Notes: generated from the letters alone by a model not told the origin. A stretch of DNA of 64,000 nt from Iodidimonas sp. SYSU 1G8 (GCF_039655775.1 NZ_JBBYXJ010000002.1:930001-994000), one strand, 5' to 3'. Positions 16,661 to 25,807 are shown, counted from the stretch's first letter. Numbers and translations are program-made.

Positions 16661-18976
16661 GTGCCAGCCATTTCGCAGAATCTCGAGAAGACCCTTCATG
16701 GCGCTCTGGCGCTTGCCAATGAGCACCAGCACGAATATGCGACGCTCGAGCACCTGCTGTTCAAGCTGACCGAGGATCAGGACGCCATCGCCGTCATGCG
16801 CGCCTGCAGCGTCGATCTCGACAAGCTGCGCCAGACGATCCTCGATTATTTCGAGCGCGAACTGGCCAGCATCCACGTGTCGGACAAGGTCGACGCCAAG
16901 CCGACCGCCGGTTTCCAGCGGGCGATCCAGCGCGCCATCATCCACGTGCAGAGTTCGGGCCGCGAGGAAGTGACCGGCGCCAACGTGCTGGTCGCGATCT
17001 ATTCCGAGCGCGAGTCCCATGCCGCCTTCTTCCTGCAGGAGCAGGACATGACACGCCTCGATGCGGTCAACTACATCTCGCACGGCATCGCCAAGGCGGC
17101 GAGCCGGACCGAGAGCCGCCCGCCGCGCGGCGCCGAGGAGGAACAGGAAGCCGCGCCTGCGGCGAAGGGCGGCGAGGCGCTGTCCACCTACTGCGTCAAC
17201 CTCAACAAGAAGGCGCGCGACGGCAAGATTGATCCGCTGATCGGCCGGCACCACGAAGTCGACCGTGTCATCCAGATTCTGTGCCGCCGCCAGAAGAACA
17301 ACCCGCTGCTCGTGGGCGATCCCGGCGTCGGCAAGACCGCCATCGCCGAAGGCCTGGCGCGCAAGATCATCCGCCATGAAGTCCCCGAGGTGCTGCAGAG
17401 CGCCACCATCTTCTCGCTCGACATGGGCGCGCTGCTGGCCGGCACCCGCTATCGCGGCGACTTCGAGGAACGCCTCAAGGCCGTCGTGAAGGAGGTCGAG
17501 GAACACGACAACGCGATCCTGTTCATCGACGAGATTCACACCGTGATCGGCGCCGGCGCCACCAGCGGCGGCGCCATGGACGCGTCCAACCTGCTGAAGC
17601 CCGCGCTTCAGTCGGGCGGCCTGCGCTGCATCGGCTCGACCACCTACAAGGAGTTCCGCTCCTACTTCGAGAAGGATCGCGCCCTGCTGCGCCGGTTCCA
17701 GAAGATCGACGTGAACGAGCCGTCGGTGGAAGACGCCATCAAGATCATGAAGGGCCTGAAGCCCTATTTCGAGGAGCATCACAAGGTCCGCTACACCAAC
17801 GACGCCATCAAGACGGCGGTGGAGCTGGCGGCCAAGTACATCAATGACCGCAAGCTGCCGGATAAGGCCATCGACGTCATCGACGAGGTCGGTGCCGCGC
17901 AGATGCTGTTGCCGGAGAGCCGCCGCCGCAAGACCATCGGCGTGCGCGAGATCGAGGATGTGGTCGCCAAGATCGCCCGCATCCCCCCGAAATCCGTCTC
18001 GCGTGACGACCGGGCGGCGCTGGCGAACCTGGATGGCGAACTCAAGCGCGTGGTCTACGGCCAGGACAAGGCCATCGACGCGCTGGCGTCGGCGATCAAG
18101 CTGTCGCGCGCCGGGCTGCGCGAAGCGGAAAAGCCGATCGGCTCTTACCTGTTCTCCGGGCCGACCGGCGTCGGCAAGACTGAGGTGGCGCGCCAGCTGG
18201 CGACCATCATGGGCATCGAACTGGTCCGCTTCGACATGTCCGAATACATGGAGCGCCACAGCGTCTCCCGCCTGATCGGCGCGCCGCCCGGCTATGTGGG
18301 CTTCGACCAGGGCGGCCTGCTGACCGATGCGGTCGACCAGCACCCGCACTGCGTGCTGCTGCTCGATGAAATCGAGAAGGCGCATCCGGACGTGTTCAAC
18401 GTGCTGCTGCAGATCATGGATCACGGCAAGCTGACCGATCATTCCGGCAAGTCGGTCGATTTCCGCAACGTGGTGCTCATCATGACCACGAACGCGGGCG
18501 CGGCCGAGCTCAGCCAGACCTCCATCGGTTTCGGCCGGGGCACCAAGGACGATGCCGACGACGAGGCGATCAAGCGGATGTTCACGCCTGAATTCCGCAA
18601 CCGGCTCGACTCGGTCATCGCCTTTGGCCACCTCAGCGCCGAGATCGTCAGCCGCGTGGTGGAAAAGTTCATCATGCAGCTGGAGGCCCAGCTCAGCGAC
18701 CGTCACGTGACGTTCGAGCTGACCCAGGAGGCCATCGACTGGCTGGTGCGCAAGGGCTACGACCGCCTGTACGGCGCGCGTCCCATGGGCCGCGTCATTC
18801 AGGAGCACATCAAGAAGCCGCTGGCCGACGCCCTGCTCTTCGGCAAGCTGGCCAAGGGCGGCCATGTGAAGGTGAAGGTGGTCAAGGACGAACTGGACTT
18901 CGAGCTGACGCCGCTCGCGCACACGCCGAAATCCTCGTCCGACAAGGAAACCGACGAACCCGCCCTGGCCGACTGA
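16661..18976 (+). CDS. clpA: ATP-dependent Clp protease ATP-binding subunit ClpA
   Basis: An AAA+ unfoldase that feeds ClpP. The 771-residue protein has a Clp N-domain (~1-140), a first AAA module with Walker A GDPGVGKT (~220) and Walker B ILFIDEIHT, a second with GPTGVGKT (~500) and LLLDEIEKAHP, and the ClpP-docking loop SIGFGRG. It starts at GTG, preceded by GAGGAA. clpP is elsewhere. A bidirectional terminator separates it from the convergent flotillin gene. Confidence 0.97.
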   Translation: MPAISQNLEKTLHGALALANEHQHEYATLEHLLFKLTEDQDAIAVMRACSVDLDKLRQTILDYFERELASIHVSDKVDAKPTAGFQRAIQRAIIHVQSSGREEVTGANVLVAIYSERESHAAFFLQEQDMTRLDAVNYISHGIAKAASRTESRPPRGAEEEQEAAPAAKGGEALSTYCVNLNKKARDGKIDPLIGRHHEVDRVIQILCRRQKNNPLLVGDPGVGKTAIAEGLARKIIRHEVPEVLQSATIFSLDMGALLAGTRYRGDFEERLKAVVKEVEEHDNAILFIDEIHTVIGAGATSGGAMDASNLLKPALQSGGLRCIGSTTYKEFRSYFEKDRALLRRFQKIDVNEPSVEDAIKIMKGLKPYFEEHHKVRYTNDAIKTAVELAAKYINDRKLPDKAIDVIDEVGAAQMLLPESRRRKTIGVREIEDVVAKIARIPPKSVSRDDRAALANLDGELKRVVYGQDKAIDALASAIKLSRAGLREAEKPIGSYLFSGPTGVGKTEVARQLATIMGIELVRFDMSEYMERHSVSRLIGAPPGYVGFDQGGLLTDAVDQHPHCVLLLDEIEKAHPDVFNVLLQIMDHGKLTDHSGKSVDFRNVVLIMTTNAGAAELSQTSIGFGRGTKDDADDEAIKRMFTPEFRNRLDSVIAFGHLSAEIVSRVVEKFIMQLEAQLSDRHVTFELTQEAIDWLVRKGYDRLYGARPMGRVIQEHIKKPLADALLFGKLAKGGHVKVKVVKDELDFELTPLAHTPKSSSDKETDEPALAD

Positions 18977-19000
18977 GCCTGAGGCGACAGGTAAAAGAAA

Positions 19001-19028
19001 GGCCGGCGGGATGACCGCCGGCCTTTTT
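19001..19028. terminator. Terminator between clpA and the flotillin gene, probably bidirectional
   Basis: A perfect 9-bp stem GGCCGGCGG / CCGCCGGCC with a 5-base loop, followed by TTTTT on the plus strand. The minus strand reads TTTCTTTT after the same stem, so it can end transcripts from both sides. Confidence 0.93.
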
Positions 19029-19047
19029 CGTTGGCGGTGGATGTCGC

Positions 19048-20808
19048 CTACGCTGCGCCGTTCTTCTTGTCCAACTGCGCTGGCTGGGCGAGACCCGCGA
19101 GAGTCTTGCCATCGATGCCGAGTTCGCCGAGCAGCGAGTCGACCAGCGGCGCCTGCGCTCTGTATCGCAGCGCGCCCGACACCATCTGGTCGGCGAGATT
19201 GCCGTCGGTCTGGCCGCCGTTGCCGTCATGGCCACCGCCACCGCCCGCGCCGGTGATGCCGTCCACCTGGATGATCTTGATGCTGTCGATATTCTCCATG
19301 GGCTTCACGCTCTCGCGGATGATCTGGTCCAGATGCTCGATCAGCTTGATCCTGATCTGCATGGCGACCTGCTCGGCGGACAGCATGTTCGCGGCCTCGT
19401 TGATGGCGCGCTTGCCCTCGGCGTCGACCCGGTAAGTGATCTCGGCGGCGGCGGCACGCGCTTTCTGGGCTTCCGCCTCGGCTTCCGCATTGATCTTGAT
19501 CTGGTCGGCATGGGCTCGGGCCTGCTCTCGCACTGCCTCGGCCCGGTCAGCGGCGGCCAGCTTCTCTGCTTCGGCCGAGACACGGACCGCGATCGCTTCG
19601 GTTTCGGCCTGCTTGGCCGCTTCGATCAGGTCGATCTGCTTGTCGCGGGACGCGATTTCGGTCTCGCGCGCGGTGATCACCTGTTCGGCTGCCTGAACCG
19701 CCTTGGCGCGCGCGAAATCCGCCTCGGTCGCGGACTCCGACTGGGCCTTCGAGCGTTCGGCAATGGCGATGGCGCGGTCCTGCTCGGCCAGTTCGACCGT
19801 CTTCTTGCGCTCTACCTCCTGGGTTTCGATGGTCCGCTCCTTCTCGATCTCACGCTCGCGGATCTGTCGTTCCTTGGTGATCCGTTGTTCCTCGAGCGCG
19901 CGTTCGGCGGTGATCTTGGAAGCCTCGACCTGCTGCTTGGCGACGATGCGCGCCTGTTCGGCTTCCTGTTCCTTCGACGCCTGTTCGCGGGCGATCTCCG
20001 TGGCCTGCTGGGCGCGCCGGATCTCGATCTCCCGCTGCTGTTCCATGCGCGCATATTCCTGGTCGCGCAGGATGCTCAGTTTCAGCTTCTCGGTTTCCAG
20101 ATTCTTGTTCTCGATCTGAACCGACGTATCCTGCTCGATGTCGTTGCGGATTTTCTTCCGGCGCTCGATCTCGTCGGTCAGGCGAGTGAGGCCCTCCGCG
20201 TCGAAAGCGTTGTCCGGGTTGAAGAATTCGCGGCTCGTCTGGTCGAGCCCGGTGAGCGAGACAGACTCCAGTTCGAGGCCGTTCTTGAGCAGGTCTTCCG
20301 TGACCGCCTGCTGTACCTTCTGGACGAAGTTGGTCCGCTGTTCATGCAGCTCGGTCATGGTCATCTCGGCGGCCACGGAGCGTAGCGCATCGACGAACTT
20401 GCCCTCGACCAGATCCTTCAGTTGATCCGGCATCAGGGTCCGCTGACCCAGGGTCTGGGCCGCCGCGGCGATGGATTCCACCGACGGCTGCACCCGGACA
20501 TAGAACTCGGCGACCACGTCCACGCGCATGCGGTCGCGGGTGATCAGCGCCTGATCGGTGGCCCGGTTCACCGCCAGGCGCAGCGTGTTCATGTTGACCC
20601 AGATGATCTCGTGCAGCACCGGCAGCACCAGCGCGCCGCCATTCAGGATCACCTTCTGGCCGCCGAAGCCGGTACGGACAAAGGACACTTCCTTTGACGC
20701 CCGCCGGTACAGGCGGGAAAAAATCAGCCCGACCGCGAACAGGCCGATGATGATGGCCAGCGCGATGAAAATAATCGTCATCAATCCGACGCCGTCCTCG
20801 AAATTCAT
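19048..20808 (-). CDS. Flotillin (YqiK/FloT family)
   Basis: A membrane scaffold protein of lipid microdomains. The 586-residue protein has an N-terminal transmembrane helix (IIFIALAIIIGLFAVGLIF, ~14-32), an SPFH/band-7 domain (~50-230, with TRDRMRVDVVAEFYVRV), a long Glu/Ala/Arg/Gln-rich coiled coil (~240-480) that oligomerises, and a Gly-rich tail. ATG 20808 is preceded by AGAGGGGG at a proper distance. It is last in a four-gene minus-strand run with yqiJ, pspA and an RHH-like gene, so its job is probably envelope stress response. Confidence 0.93.
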   Translation of the reverse strand: MNFEDGVGLMTIIFIALAIIIGLFAVGLIFSRLYRRASKEVSFVRTGFGGQKVILNGGALVLPVLHEIIWVNMNTLRLAVNRATDQALITRDRMRVDVVAEFYVRVQPSVESIAAAAQTLGQRTLMPDQLKDLVEGKFVDALRSVAAEMTMTELHEQRTNFVQKVQQAVTEDLLKNGLELESVSLTGLDQTSREFFNPDNAFDAEGLTRLTDEIERRKKIRNDIEQDTSVQIENKNLETEKLKLSILRDQEYARMEQQREIEIRRAQQATEIAREQASKEQEAEQARIVAKQQVEASKITAERALEEQRITKERQIREREIEKERTIETQEVERKKTVELAEQDRAIAIAERSKAQSESATEADFARAKAVQAAEQVITARETEIASRDKQIDLIEAAKQAETEAIAVRVSAEAEKLAAADRAEAVREQARAHADQIKINAEAEAEAQKARAAAAEITYRVDAEGKRAINEAANMLSAEQVAMQIRIKLIEHLDQIIRESVKPMENIDSIKIIQVDGITGAGGGGGHDGNGGQTDGNLADQMVSGALRYRAQAPLVDSLLGELGIDGKTLAGLAQPAQLDKKNGAA

Positions 20809-20827
20809 GCTCAAATCCCCCTCTGCT

Positions 20828-21484
20828 TCAGTTCAGTAAATTCTCGTTGATCTCGCCAATGGCGAAAAATGTCCCTCCGGCGCGCCGCACAAGCAGCACC
20901 TGCTTGCCCTGTGGAAATTCCTCGCCGTCATTGTCGGGCTCGACCATGACGTAATGATCCTGCTGAAAGGCGTCGCGCACCTTGGCCTGGGCCGCCGACC
21001 CGTTGCGCGCCGTGCCCAGGACGATGGTCGCGACCCGGCCGACCAGACTGTCGCGGGAGACTGCGCTGGTTTCGTCCTTGGGCATGATCCGTCCGATCAC
21101 GCCGCCCAGCCCGCGCACGGTGGGCAGGCTGAGCAGGAAGGCGGGAATGACGGCGATCCAGCCGGGCCAGAGAAATCCCAGCGCATCGCTGGTGATGCTC
21201 TGCAGCGCGAGGCCGATCACACCGAACGAGGTGAGGAAGATCACCAGCAGGATCAGGATCGGCACTTCGCCCACTCGCAGCCAGGACAGCAGCGCGCCAA
21301 GCGTATCGTGTCCGTCGGCGCCGGCATCGACCGAGATGTCGCTCTCCGGGAAAAGCCCCTCCAGGGCCGACGAGATGCCGCTTCCGAAGAAGAATCCGAT
21401 GGCTTCGGCGAGGGCGATCAGAGTCATGACGCCGAGCGCGACGGTGAAGGGCAGGGTCTGCCAGGCAGTCAGGAATGTCCACAT
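20828..21484 (-). CDS. YqiJ family membrane protein (DUF1449-like)
   Basis: A 218-residue partner of flotillins. Hydrophobic segments are at about 10-34 (FTVALGVMTLIALAEAIGFF), 73-100 (VPILILLVIFLTSFGVIGL) and 105-125; the C-terminal ~80 residues form a soluble OB-fold-like domain (SLVGRVATIVLGTARNG...QVLLVRRAGGTFFAI), like NfeD-type proteins that accompany flotillins. The gene lies 19 bases upstream of the flotillin start, the same pair as yqiJK of E. coli. Confidence 0.85.
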   Translation of the reverse strand: MWTFLTAWQTLPFTVALGVMTLIALAEAIGFFFGSGISSALEGLFPESDISVDAGADGHDTLGALLSWLRVGEVPILILLVIFLTSFGVIGLALQSITSDALGFLWPGWIAVIPAFLLSLPTVRGLGGVIGRIMPKDETSAVSRDSLVGRVATIVLGTARNGSAAQAKVRDAFQQDHYVMVEPDNDGEEFPQGKQVLLVRRAGGTFFAIGEINENLLN

Positions 21485-21496
21485 GACCGCATCGGG

Positions 21497-22174
21497 TCAG
21501 GACTGGCGGTTGGACTTGATGCTCGCCAGCCGCTCCTTTACCCGGTTCTCCCGCGCCAGCTTTTCCAGTTCCTGGAGCTGGGCGGCGTTCGCGGTCGACG
21601 CCGTGCCGAGCCCGGGCACGCCGCCATTCTTTTCGAGCACACGGTCGAAGGCCGAGCTGGCCTTGTCGATGGCGCGGTTGACCTTGTTGCCCGTATGAGG
21701 CGCGCCGTCGGCGCCGGTCTCGCCCGCGGCAATCCGGCGGGAGTCGGCAAAGCGCTTCAGTTCCTCGCGCATTTCCCGGCGCTTGGCCTGGAGGGCGGCG
21801 ATGAAGCCTTCCAGCTCCTTCTCCCGCTCCTGGCATTCCATGATCGTCTGCTCGAGCACGGGCATCTGGGCCTCGATGTCCAGCTGGCTTTCGACGGCGA
21901 CCTGAGCGAGGTCCTCCCGTCCGCTGTCCAGGGCGATCTCGATTTTTCCAGCTAGGTCTTCGTGCGCGGCGTTCTTTTCGGCCAGGCGCTTGTTCGCCAG
22001 ATGCTTCGCCGCGGAAGCGCGGCCCAGTTCCTGGCGGACGTCGTCGATGGCGACGTCGATCTCGCGAATCGCCTGGTCCATCACGGTTTCCGGCGCGGCG
22101 CCCTCGACGGCGTCCAGCAATGCATTGACGCTGCCGCTGATGATGCGTCCCACCCGGCTTGCAATCGTATCCAT
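21497..22174 (-). CDS. PspA/IM30 family protein
   Basis: A 225-residue, almost fully helical protein with the PspA hallmark of long coiled coils: an N-terminal amphipathic helix (TIASRVGRIISGSVNALLD), then ARREAL-type helices (ELGRASAAKHLANKRLAEKN and KELEGFIAALQAKRREMREEL). PspA proteins bind and stabilise stressed inner membranes. It lacks a neighbouring pspB/C or pspF; instead it sits between an RHH-like gene and yqiJ-flotillin, 12 bases from the latter pair. Confidence 0.87.
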   Translation of the reverse strand: MDTIASRVGRIISGSVNALLDAVEGAAPETVMDQAIREIDVAIDDVRQELGRASAAKHLANKRLAEKNAAHEDLAGKIEIALDSGREDLAQVAVESQLDIEAQMPVLEQTIMECQEREKELEGFIAALQAKRREMREELKRFADSRRIAAGETGADGAPHTGNKVNRAIDKASSAFDRVLEKNGGVPGLGTASTANAAQLQELEKLARENRVKERLASIKSNRQS

Positions 22175-22179
22175 GAGTA

Positions 22180-22698
22180 TCAGACCCCCTTGGTAACTTG
22201 ACTTGAATGATTGATCGCCGCCGCCAATTCCACGATCGGCCGGGCTTTATCCTTAATAAGAGTCTCGTCGTAGCAGGGCGCTACCCTGGTTATGCCCAAC
22301 CTTAGCAAACTGGCGAACAGGCGAAAACAGCGTTCGGCCATGCCGGCCTCCAGCGCCACGAGGTCGTTCCTCCGGCTGGCTGGCCGAATACGGCTGGACA
22401 GATAGAACGCCAGCATCTCGGGCAAGGCGTGAGCGGTGGCCGCCAGCAGTTCGGACCGCGTCTTTTCCTCATGCTCGGCGATGCGGATGTCGGCGGTCGC
22501 GGCGGATGTAAGGTCCTCGGCCAGCCGCAGCCCGTCCGCGTAGCTGGCCGGGCGCTCGCCCCGCTCGCGGGCCAGCCGGATGATGGCGCGCACCTTCTCG
22601 CTCGGCGTCACGGCGTCCGGTGCGGTGAAGCCCGCGATGAAATCCGCTTCGTCCTGGGTCAGGCGAACACTGATCTGTACCGACTTGGCCACCGTCAT
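22180..22698 (-). CDS. Uncharacterised protein with ribbon-helix-helix-like N-terminus
   Basis: I do not recognise this 172-residue family. Residues about 5-45 (SVQISVRLTQDEADFIAG then TPSEKVRAIIRLARER) have the strand-helix-helix pattern of RHH DNA-binding or antitoxin-type domains. The rest is helical with no known motif. It is the first gene of the PspA-YqiJ-flotillin run (5 bases before pspA), and a palindrome overlaps its -35 region, so it may autoregulate the operon. The start codon is uncertain: TTG, ATG and GTG lie within 12 bases of GAGGG. Confidence 0.65.
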   Translation of the reverse strand: MTVAKSVQISVRLTQDEADFIAGFTAPDAVTPSEKVRAIIRLARERGERPASYADGLRLAEDLTSAATADIRIAEHEEKTRSELLAATAHALPEMLAFYLSSRIRPASRRNDLVALEAGMAERCFRLFASLLRLGITRVAPCYDETLIKDKARPIVELAAAINHSSQVTKGV

Positions 22699-22724
22699 CA
22701 ACCCTCATCCAGTCTCTGTCGGGG

Positions 22725-22761
22725 ATGATGGTTTCTTTTGAATACATTTGTCAACAGATGT
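22725..22761 (-). promoter_or_regulatory. Promoter and palindromic operator of the RHH-PspA-YqiJ-flotillin operon
   Basis: On the minus strand TTGACA (22754-22749) is followed after 18 bases by CATCAT (22730-22725). The -35 lies inside the palindrome ACATTTGT-ca-ACAGATGT (22744-22761; 7 of 8 positions symmetric). A repressor bound here would block RNA polymerase. The RHH-like first gene is the natural candidate, by inference. Confidence 0.5.
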
Positions 22762-22777
22762 GTTCGAAGTGCGCCGC

Positions 22778-23932
22778 TCAGTCGTCCTCCGCCTCGCCCA
22801 CCTTCCTGAACGGGCCGTGCGCCGCCAGGGCTTCCTGGTCGGCGTCCACATAGGCGCCTTCTTCCTTCAGGAAGTGGGCGACGGCGTCGCGGAAGCCGGG
22901 ATCGGCGATCCAGTGGGCGGAATAGGTGAACTGGGGCAGGTAGCCGCGCGCCAGCTTGTGCTGGCCCTGCGCGCCCGCCTCGACCCGGGACAGGCCGTGG
23001 GTGATGGCGAACTCGATGGCCTGGTAATAGCAGGCCTCGAAATGCAGGCAGGGATGATCCTCGATGCAGCCCCAGTTGCGGCCGTACAGCGCGTCGGTGC
23101 CCAACAGGTTGATGGCGCCGGCGATATAGCGCCCGCCGCGTTTGCACAGCACCAGCAGGATCTTCTCGGGCATCCGCTCGCCGATCAGCGAGAAGAACCG
23201 GCGGTTCAGATAAGGCCGGCCCCATTTGCGCGACGAGGTATCCACATAGAACTGGTAGAAGGCGTCCCAGTGCTCTTCCCTCAGGTCGCCGCCGGTCAGC
23301 AGCTCGATGGTGACGCCGTTCTCCACCGCCTGCATCCGTTCCTTGCGGATGTTCTTGCGCTTGCGCGAGCTCAGCGCCGCGAGGAAATCGCCGAAATCCC
23401 GGTACCCGGCATTGCGCCAGATGAACTGCTGGTCCTTGCGCAGCAGCAGGCCCGCATCACCCATTTCCTTCCACTGCTCGAAATCGGGAAAGGTGACGTG
23501 CAGCGACGAGACGTCCATCTTGTCGGCGATCTGGACGCAGGCACTGAGCAGCAGCGCGCGGGTTTCCCGATCCGGGGCCAGCAGGCGCGGCCCGGTCACC
23601 GGCGAGAACGGCACGCTCACCTGCAGCTTGGGGTAATAGTGCCCGCCCGCGCGCTCCCAGGCATGGGCCCAGCTGTGATCGAACACATATTCGCCCTGGG
23701 AGTGGGACTTCAGATACATGGGCACGCAGCCGGCCAGCCCGCCGCCCTCCCGCTCGATGGTCACGTAATAGGGTGACCAGCCGGTGCCCGGGCCGACGCA
23801 GCCGCTGTCCTCCAGCGACGACAGGAAGGCATGGGACACGAAGGGATTGTCCGATCCCGCGCAAGCATCCCAGTCGGCCGCCGAGACGGCACTGAGCGAC
23901 GGGATGGCGTTGGCGGTGACGGGCGCGCTCAC
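22778..23932 (-). CDS. FemAB-like GNAT acyltransferase (peptidogalycan biosynthesis family)
   Basis: A 384-residue protein of the COG3146 type, related to FemAB/GNAT aminoacyl transferases. Characteristic blocks are WDACAGSDNPFVSHAFL near the start, CVPMYLKSHSQGEYVFD, SSRKRKNIRKER and the C-terminal FEACYYQAIEFAI..RVEAGAQGQHKLARGY. The natural substrate is unknown. The GTG start overlaps the RidA stop (GTGA), a strong coupling signal, and no ATG fits the family start. It is presumably cytosolic. Confidence 0.88.
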   Translation of the reverse strand: MSAPVTANAIPSLSAVSAADWDACAGSDNPFVSHAFLSSLEDSGCVGPGTGWSPYYVTIEREGGGLAGCVPMYLKSHSQGEYVFDHSWAHAWERAGGHYYPKLQVSVPFSPVTGPRLLAPDRETRALLLSACVQIADKMDVSSLHVTFPDFEQWKEMGDAGLLLRKDQQFIWRNAGYRDFGDFLAALSSRKRKNIRKERMQAVENGVTIELLTGGDLREEHWDAFYQFYVDTSSRKWGRPYLNRRFFSLIGERMPEKILLVLCKRGGRYIAGAINLLGTDALYGRNWGCIEDHPCLHFEACYYQAIEFAITHGLSRVEAGAQGQHKLARGYLPQFTYSAHWIADPGFRDAVAHFLKEEGAYVDADQEALAAHGPFRKVGEAEDD

Positions 23933-24396
23933 GTGAAGGCCACGACCGCGTCCACTTCGACCGCCATCCCCAGCGGCAGGGCGTTGACGCCGACGGCGGC
24001 GCGCGCATGACGGCCCTTGTCGCCAAACACATCCACCATCAGCTCCGACGCGCCGTTGACCACCTGCGGCTGTTCGGTGAAGCCGTCGATGCAGTTGACG
24101 AACCCGCCCAGCTTCATGATCTGCTGGACGCGGTCCAGCTGCCCGTCCAGCGCCGCGTTGAGCTGGGCGAGGATGTTGAGGGCGCACACCCGCGCCGCCT
24201 GCTGTCCCTGCGCCACGTCCAGATCCTGGCCCAGCTTGCCGCGAAAGCTGGCCCCGCCGGGCGCGGCCGACACCTGGCCGGAAATGAAGATGAGATTACC
24301 GGCGATGGTGAACGGTACATAGGCGGCGACCGGCCGGGGCGGATCGGGCAGCACGATGCCCAGTTCTTCAAGCCGCGCCGCGATCTGTCCGCTCAT
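23929..24396 (-). CDS. RidA/YjgF family protein
   Basis: A 155-residue member of the Rid family, which hydrolyses reactive enamine/imine intermediates. FISGQVSAAPGG (36-47), ALNILAQLNAAL and the C-terminal ARAAVGVNALPLGMAVEVD match the longer RidA subgroup. The canonical arginine of active RidA enzymes is not clearly placed at the usual C-terminal position (GVNALPL replaces VArLP-type sequence), so deaminase activity is uncertain. It is coupled to the downstream FemAB-like gene. Confidence 0.88.
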   Translation of the reverse strand: MSGQIAARLEELGIVLPDPPRPVAAYVPFTIAGNLIFISGQVSAAPGGASFRGKLGQDLDVAQGQQAARVCALNILAQLNAALDGQLDRVQQIMKLGGFVNCIDGFTEQPQVVNGASELMVDVFGDKGRHARAAVGVNALPLGMAVEVDAVVAFT

Positions 24397-24513
24397 GCCG
24401 TCTCTCCTGTGTTTCCTGCCCAGAGTTTAGCAGACGGCGATGCCGTTCCAAGCGACAGGGCCATGCATTCCTGATTATGCTGATGTGGGGACGATACGAG
24501 GGAGAACCAACCG

Positions 24514-24921
24514 ATGACGCCGACACTGCTGGCCATGTTGGGCTATGCGCTCTGGACACTGCTGCTGACCCTGACCATCGCCACCACGCGCACCGTCCTG
24601 GTGATGCGGGGCGTGCGCGCGGCCAACGAGTTTTCGCCCACCGGCGAGGATGTGGGCGGTTTTTCGCGGCGGCTTGCCCGCGCCCACGCCAATTGCTACG
24701 AGAACCTGCCGGTGTTCATCGGCGTGGTGCTGGCCGCCATCCTCAGCGGCCACAGCGCCGTCGCGGACCAGTACGCGCTGTGGATCCTGTATGCGCGAAT
24801 CTTCCAGTCGTCGGTGCACATGGCCTCGACCAGCATACTGGCCGTCTATTTGCGTTTCATGTTCTACGGCGTCCAGGCCGCGCTGCTGGTGCTGATCGCG
24901 GCGAAGTGCTTCCTGGCCTAG
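24514..24921 (+). CDS. MAPEG family membrane protein
   Basis: A 135-residue four-helix membrane protein of the MAPEG superfamily (glutathione transferase/eicosanoid enzyme-like). The helix-2 signature RLARAHANCYENLPVFIGVVL matches the family's RAxxNxxENxP pattern, and the other helices are clear. Bacterial members are often glutathione-linked detoxification enzymes, but the reaction here is unknown. A GAGGGAG site precedes the ATG. It converges with the ROK gene, the two stop codons sharing CTAG. Confidence 0.86.
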   Translation: MTPTLLAMLGYALWTLLLTLTIATTRTVLVMRGVRAANEFSPTGEDVGGFSRRLARAHANCYENLPVFIGVVLAAILSGHSAVADQYALWILYARIFQSSVHMASTSILAVYLRFMFYGVQAALLVLIAAKCFLA

Positions 24922-25802
24922 CGTTCGTCCCAGAGCCGCGCCGCACCCCTGACGCCGCTGGAATCGCCGTGGCGCGCCCGCACTATCGGTGTGGCGACGC
25001 CGTCGGAGAAGACGAAGCGCGGCAGCAGCGGCGGCACGATATCGTACAGCCGCGCGACATTGGACACGCCGCCGCCCAGCACGATCACGTCCGGGTCCAC
25101 GATATTGATGATTGTCGCCAGCGATTTCGCCAGGCGCAGGCCATAGCGGTCGATGGCCGCGCGCCTTTCCGGCGTGTCGGCCAGCGCGATAACCTCGCCC
25201 GGGGCGTCCTGGCCAGTCACCTCCCGATAGGCGAGAGCGAGGCCCCTTCCATTCAGAAAGGTTTCGATGCATCCGCGCAGCCCGCAATAGCATTCGGGGC
25301 CGGGCCGCTCGTCATCCTCGGGCCAGGGCAGCGGATTGTGGCCCCATTCGCCGCGCGTGGCATTGGGGCCGGCCTTCGGCAACTGCCCGTTGATGACGAG
25401 GCCCGCGCCGACGCCGGTGCCCAGGATCACCCCGAAGATGGTGCCTGCTCCCGCCGCCGCGCCATCGGCGGCTTCCGACAAGGCAAAGCAGTCGGCATCG
25501 TTCGCCATGCGAATCGGACGGCCCAGCGCGCTGGCCACATCATGGTGCAGCGGCCGGCCCGACAGGTTCTCGGCGTTCTGCATGAGGCCTGTATGGGGCG
25601 AGACGGACCCCGGCGTGCCGAGTCCCACTGTGCACGGGGTACCGGCGGCCTGTTCGGCCTCGGCGGCGAGGGCCGCCACCGCGCGCACCCGCTCGTCATA
25701 GGCGGCGGGCGTGGCGACACGCTTGCGGAAGGTTTCGGCGCCGTCCGGGTCCAGCACGATCGCCTCGATCTTGGTGCCGCCCAGATCGATGCCGATGCGC
25801 AT
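24918..25802 (-). CDS. ROK family sugar kinase (fructokinase/N-acetylglucosamine kinase-like)
   Basis: A 294-residue cytosolic sugar kinase. The ATP-binding motif IDLGGTKIEA is at 5-14, the catalytic aspartate in NDADCFAL (D104), and the ROK zinc site as GHNPLPWP (H155) with CYCGLRGCIE (C171, C173, C178). The substrate may be fructose, mannose or N-acetylglucosamine; the sequence does not decide. It is followed upstream on the minus strand by a HAD gene 5 bases away. Confidence 0.9.
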   Translation of the reverse strand: MRIGIDLGGTKIEAIVLDPDGAETFRKRVATPAAYDERVRAVAALAAEAEQAAGTPCTVGLGTPGSVSPHTGLMQNAENLSGRPLHHDVASALGRPIRMANDADCFALSEAADGAAAGAGTIFGVILGTGVGAGLVINGQLPKAGPNATRGEWGHNPLPWPEDDERPGPECYCGLRGCIETFLNGRGLALAYREVTGQDAPGEVIALADTPERRAAIDRYGLRLAKSLATIINIVDPDVIVLGGGVSNVARLYDIVPPLLPRFVFSDGVATPIVRARHGDSSGVRGAARLWDER

Positions 25803-25807
25803 GGCGT

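Noticed and set aside
16595-18922. Long minus-strand open frame (about 775 codons) opposite clpA
   Set aside because: The plus strand encodes textbook ClpA with all motifs. The minus frame is His/Arg/Asp-rich and is a codon-bias shadow of a GC-rich gene.
23929-24396. RidA protein called as an active 2-iminobutanoate deaminase
   Set aside because: The conserved C-terminal arginine position of active RidA enzymes cannot be placed with confidence, so only the family name is given.
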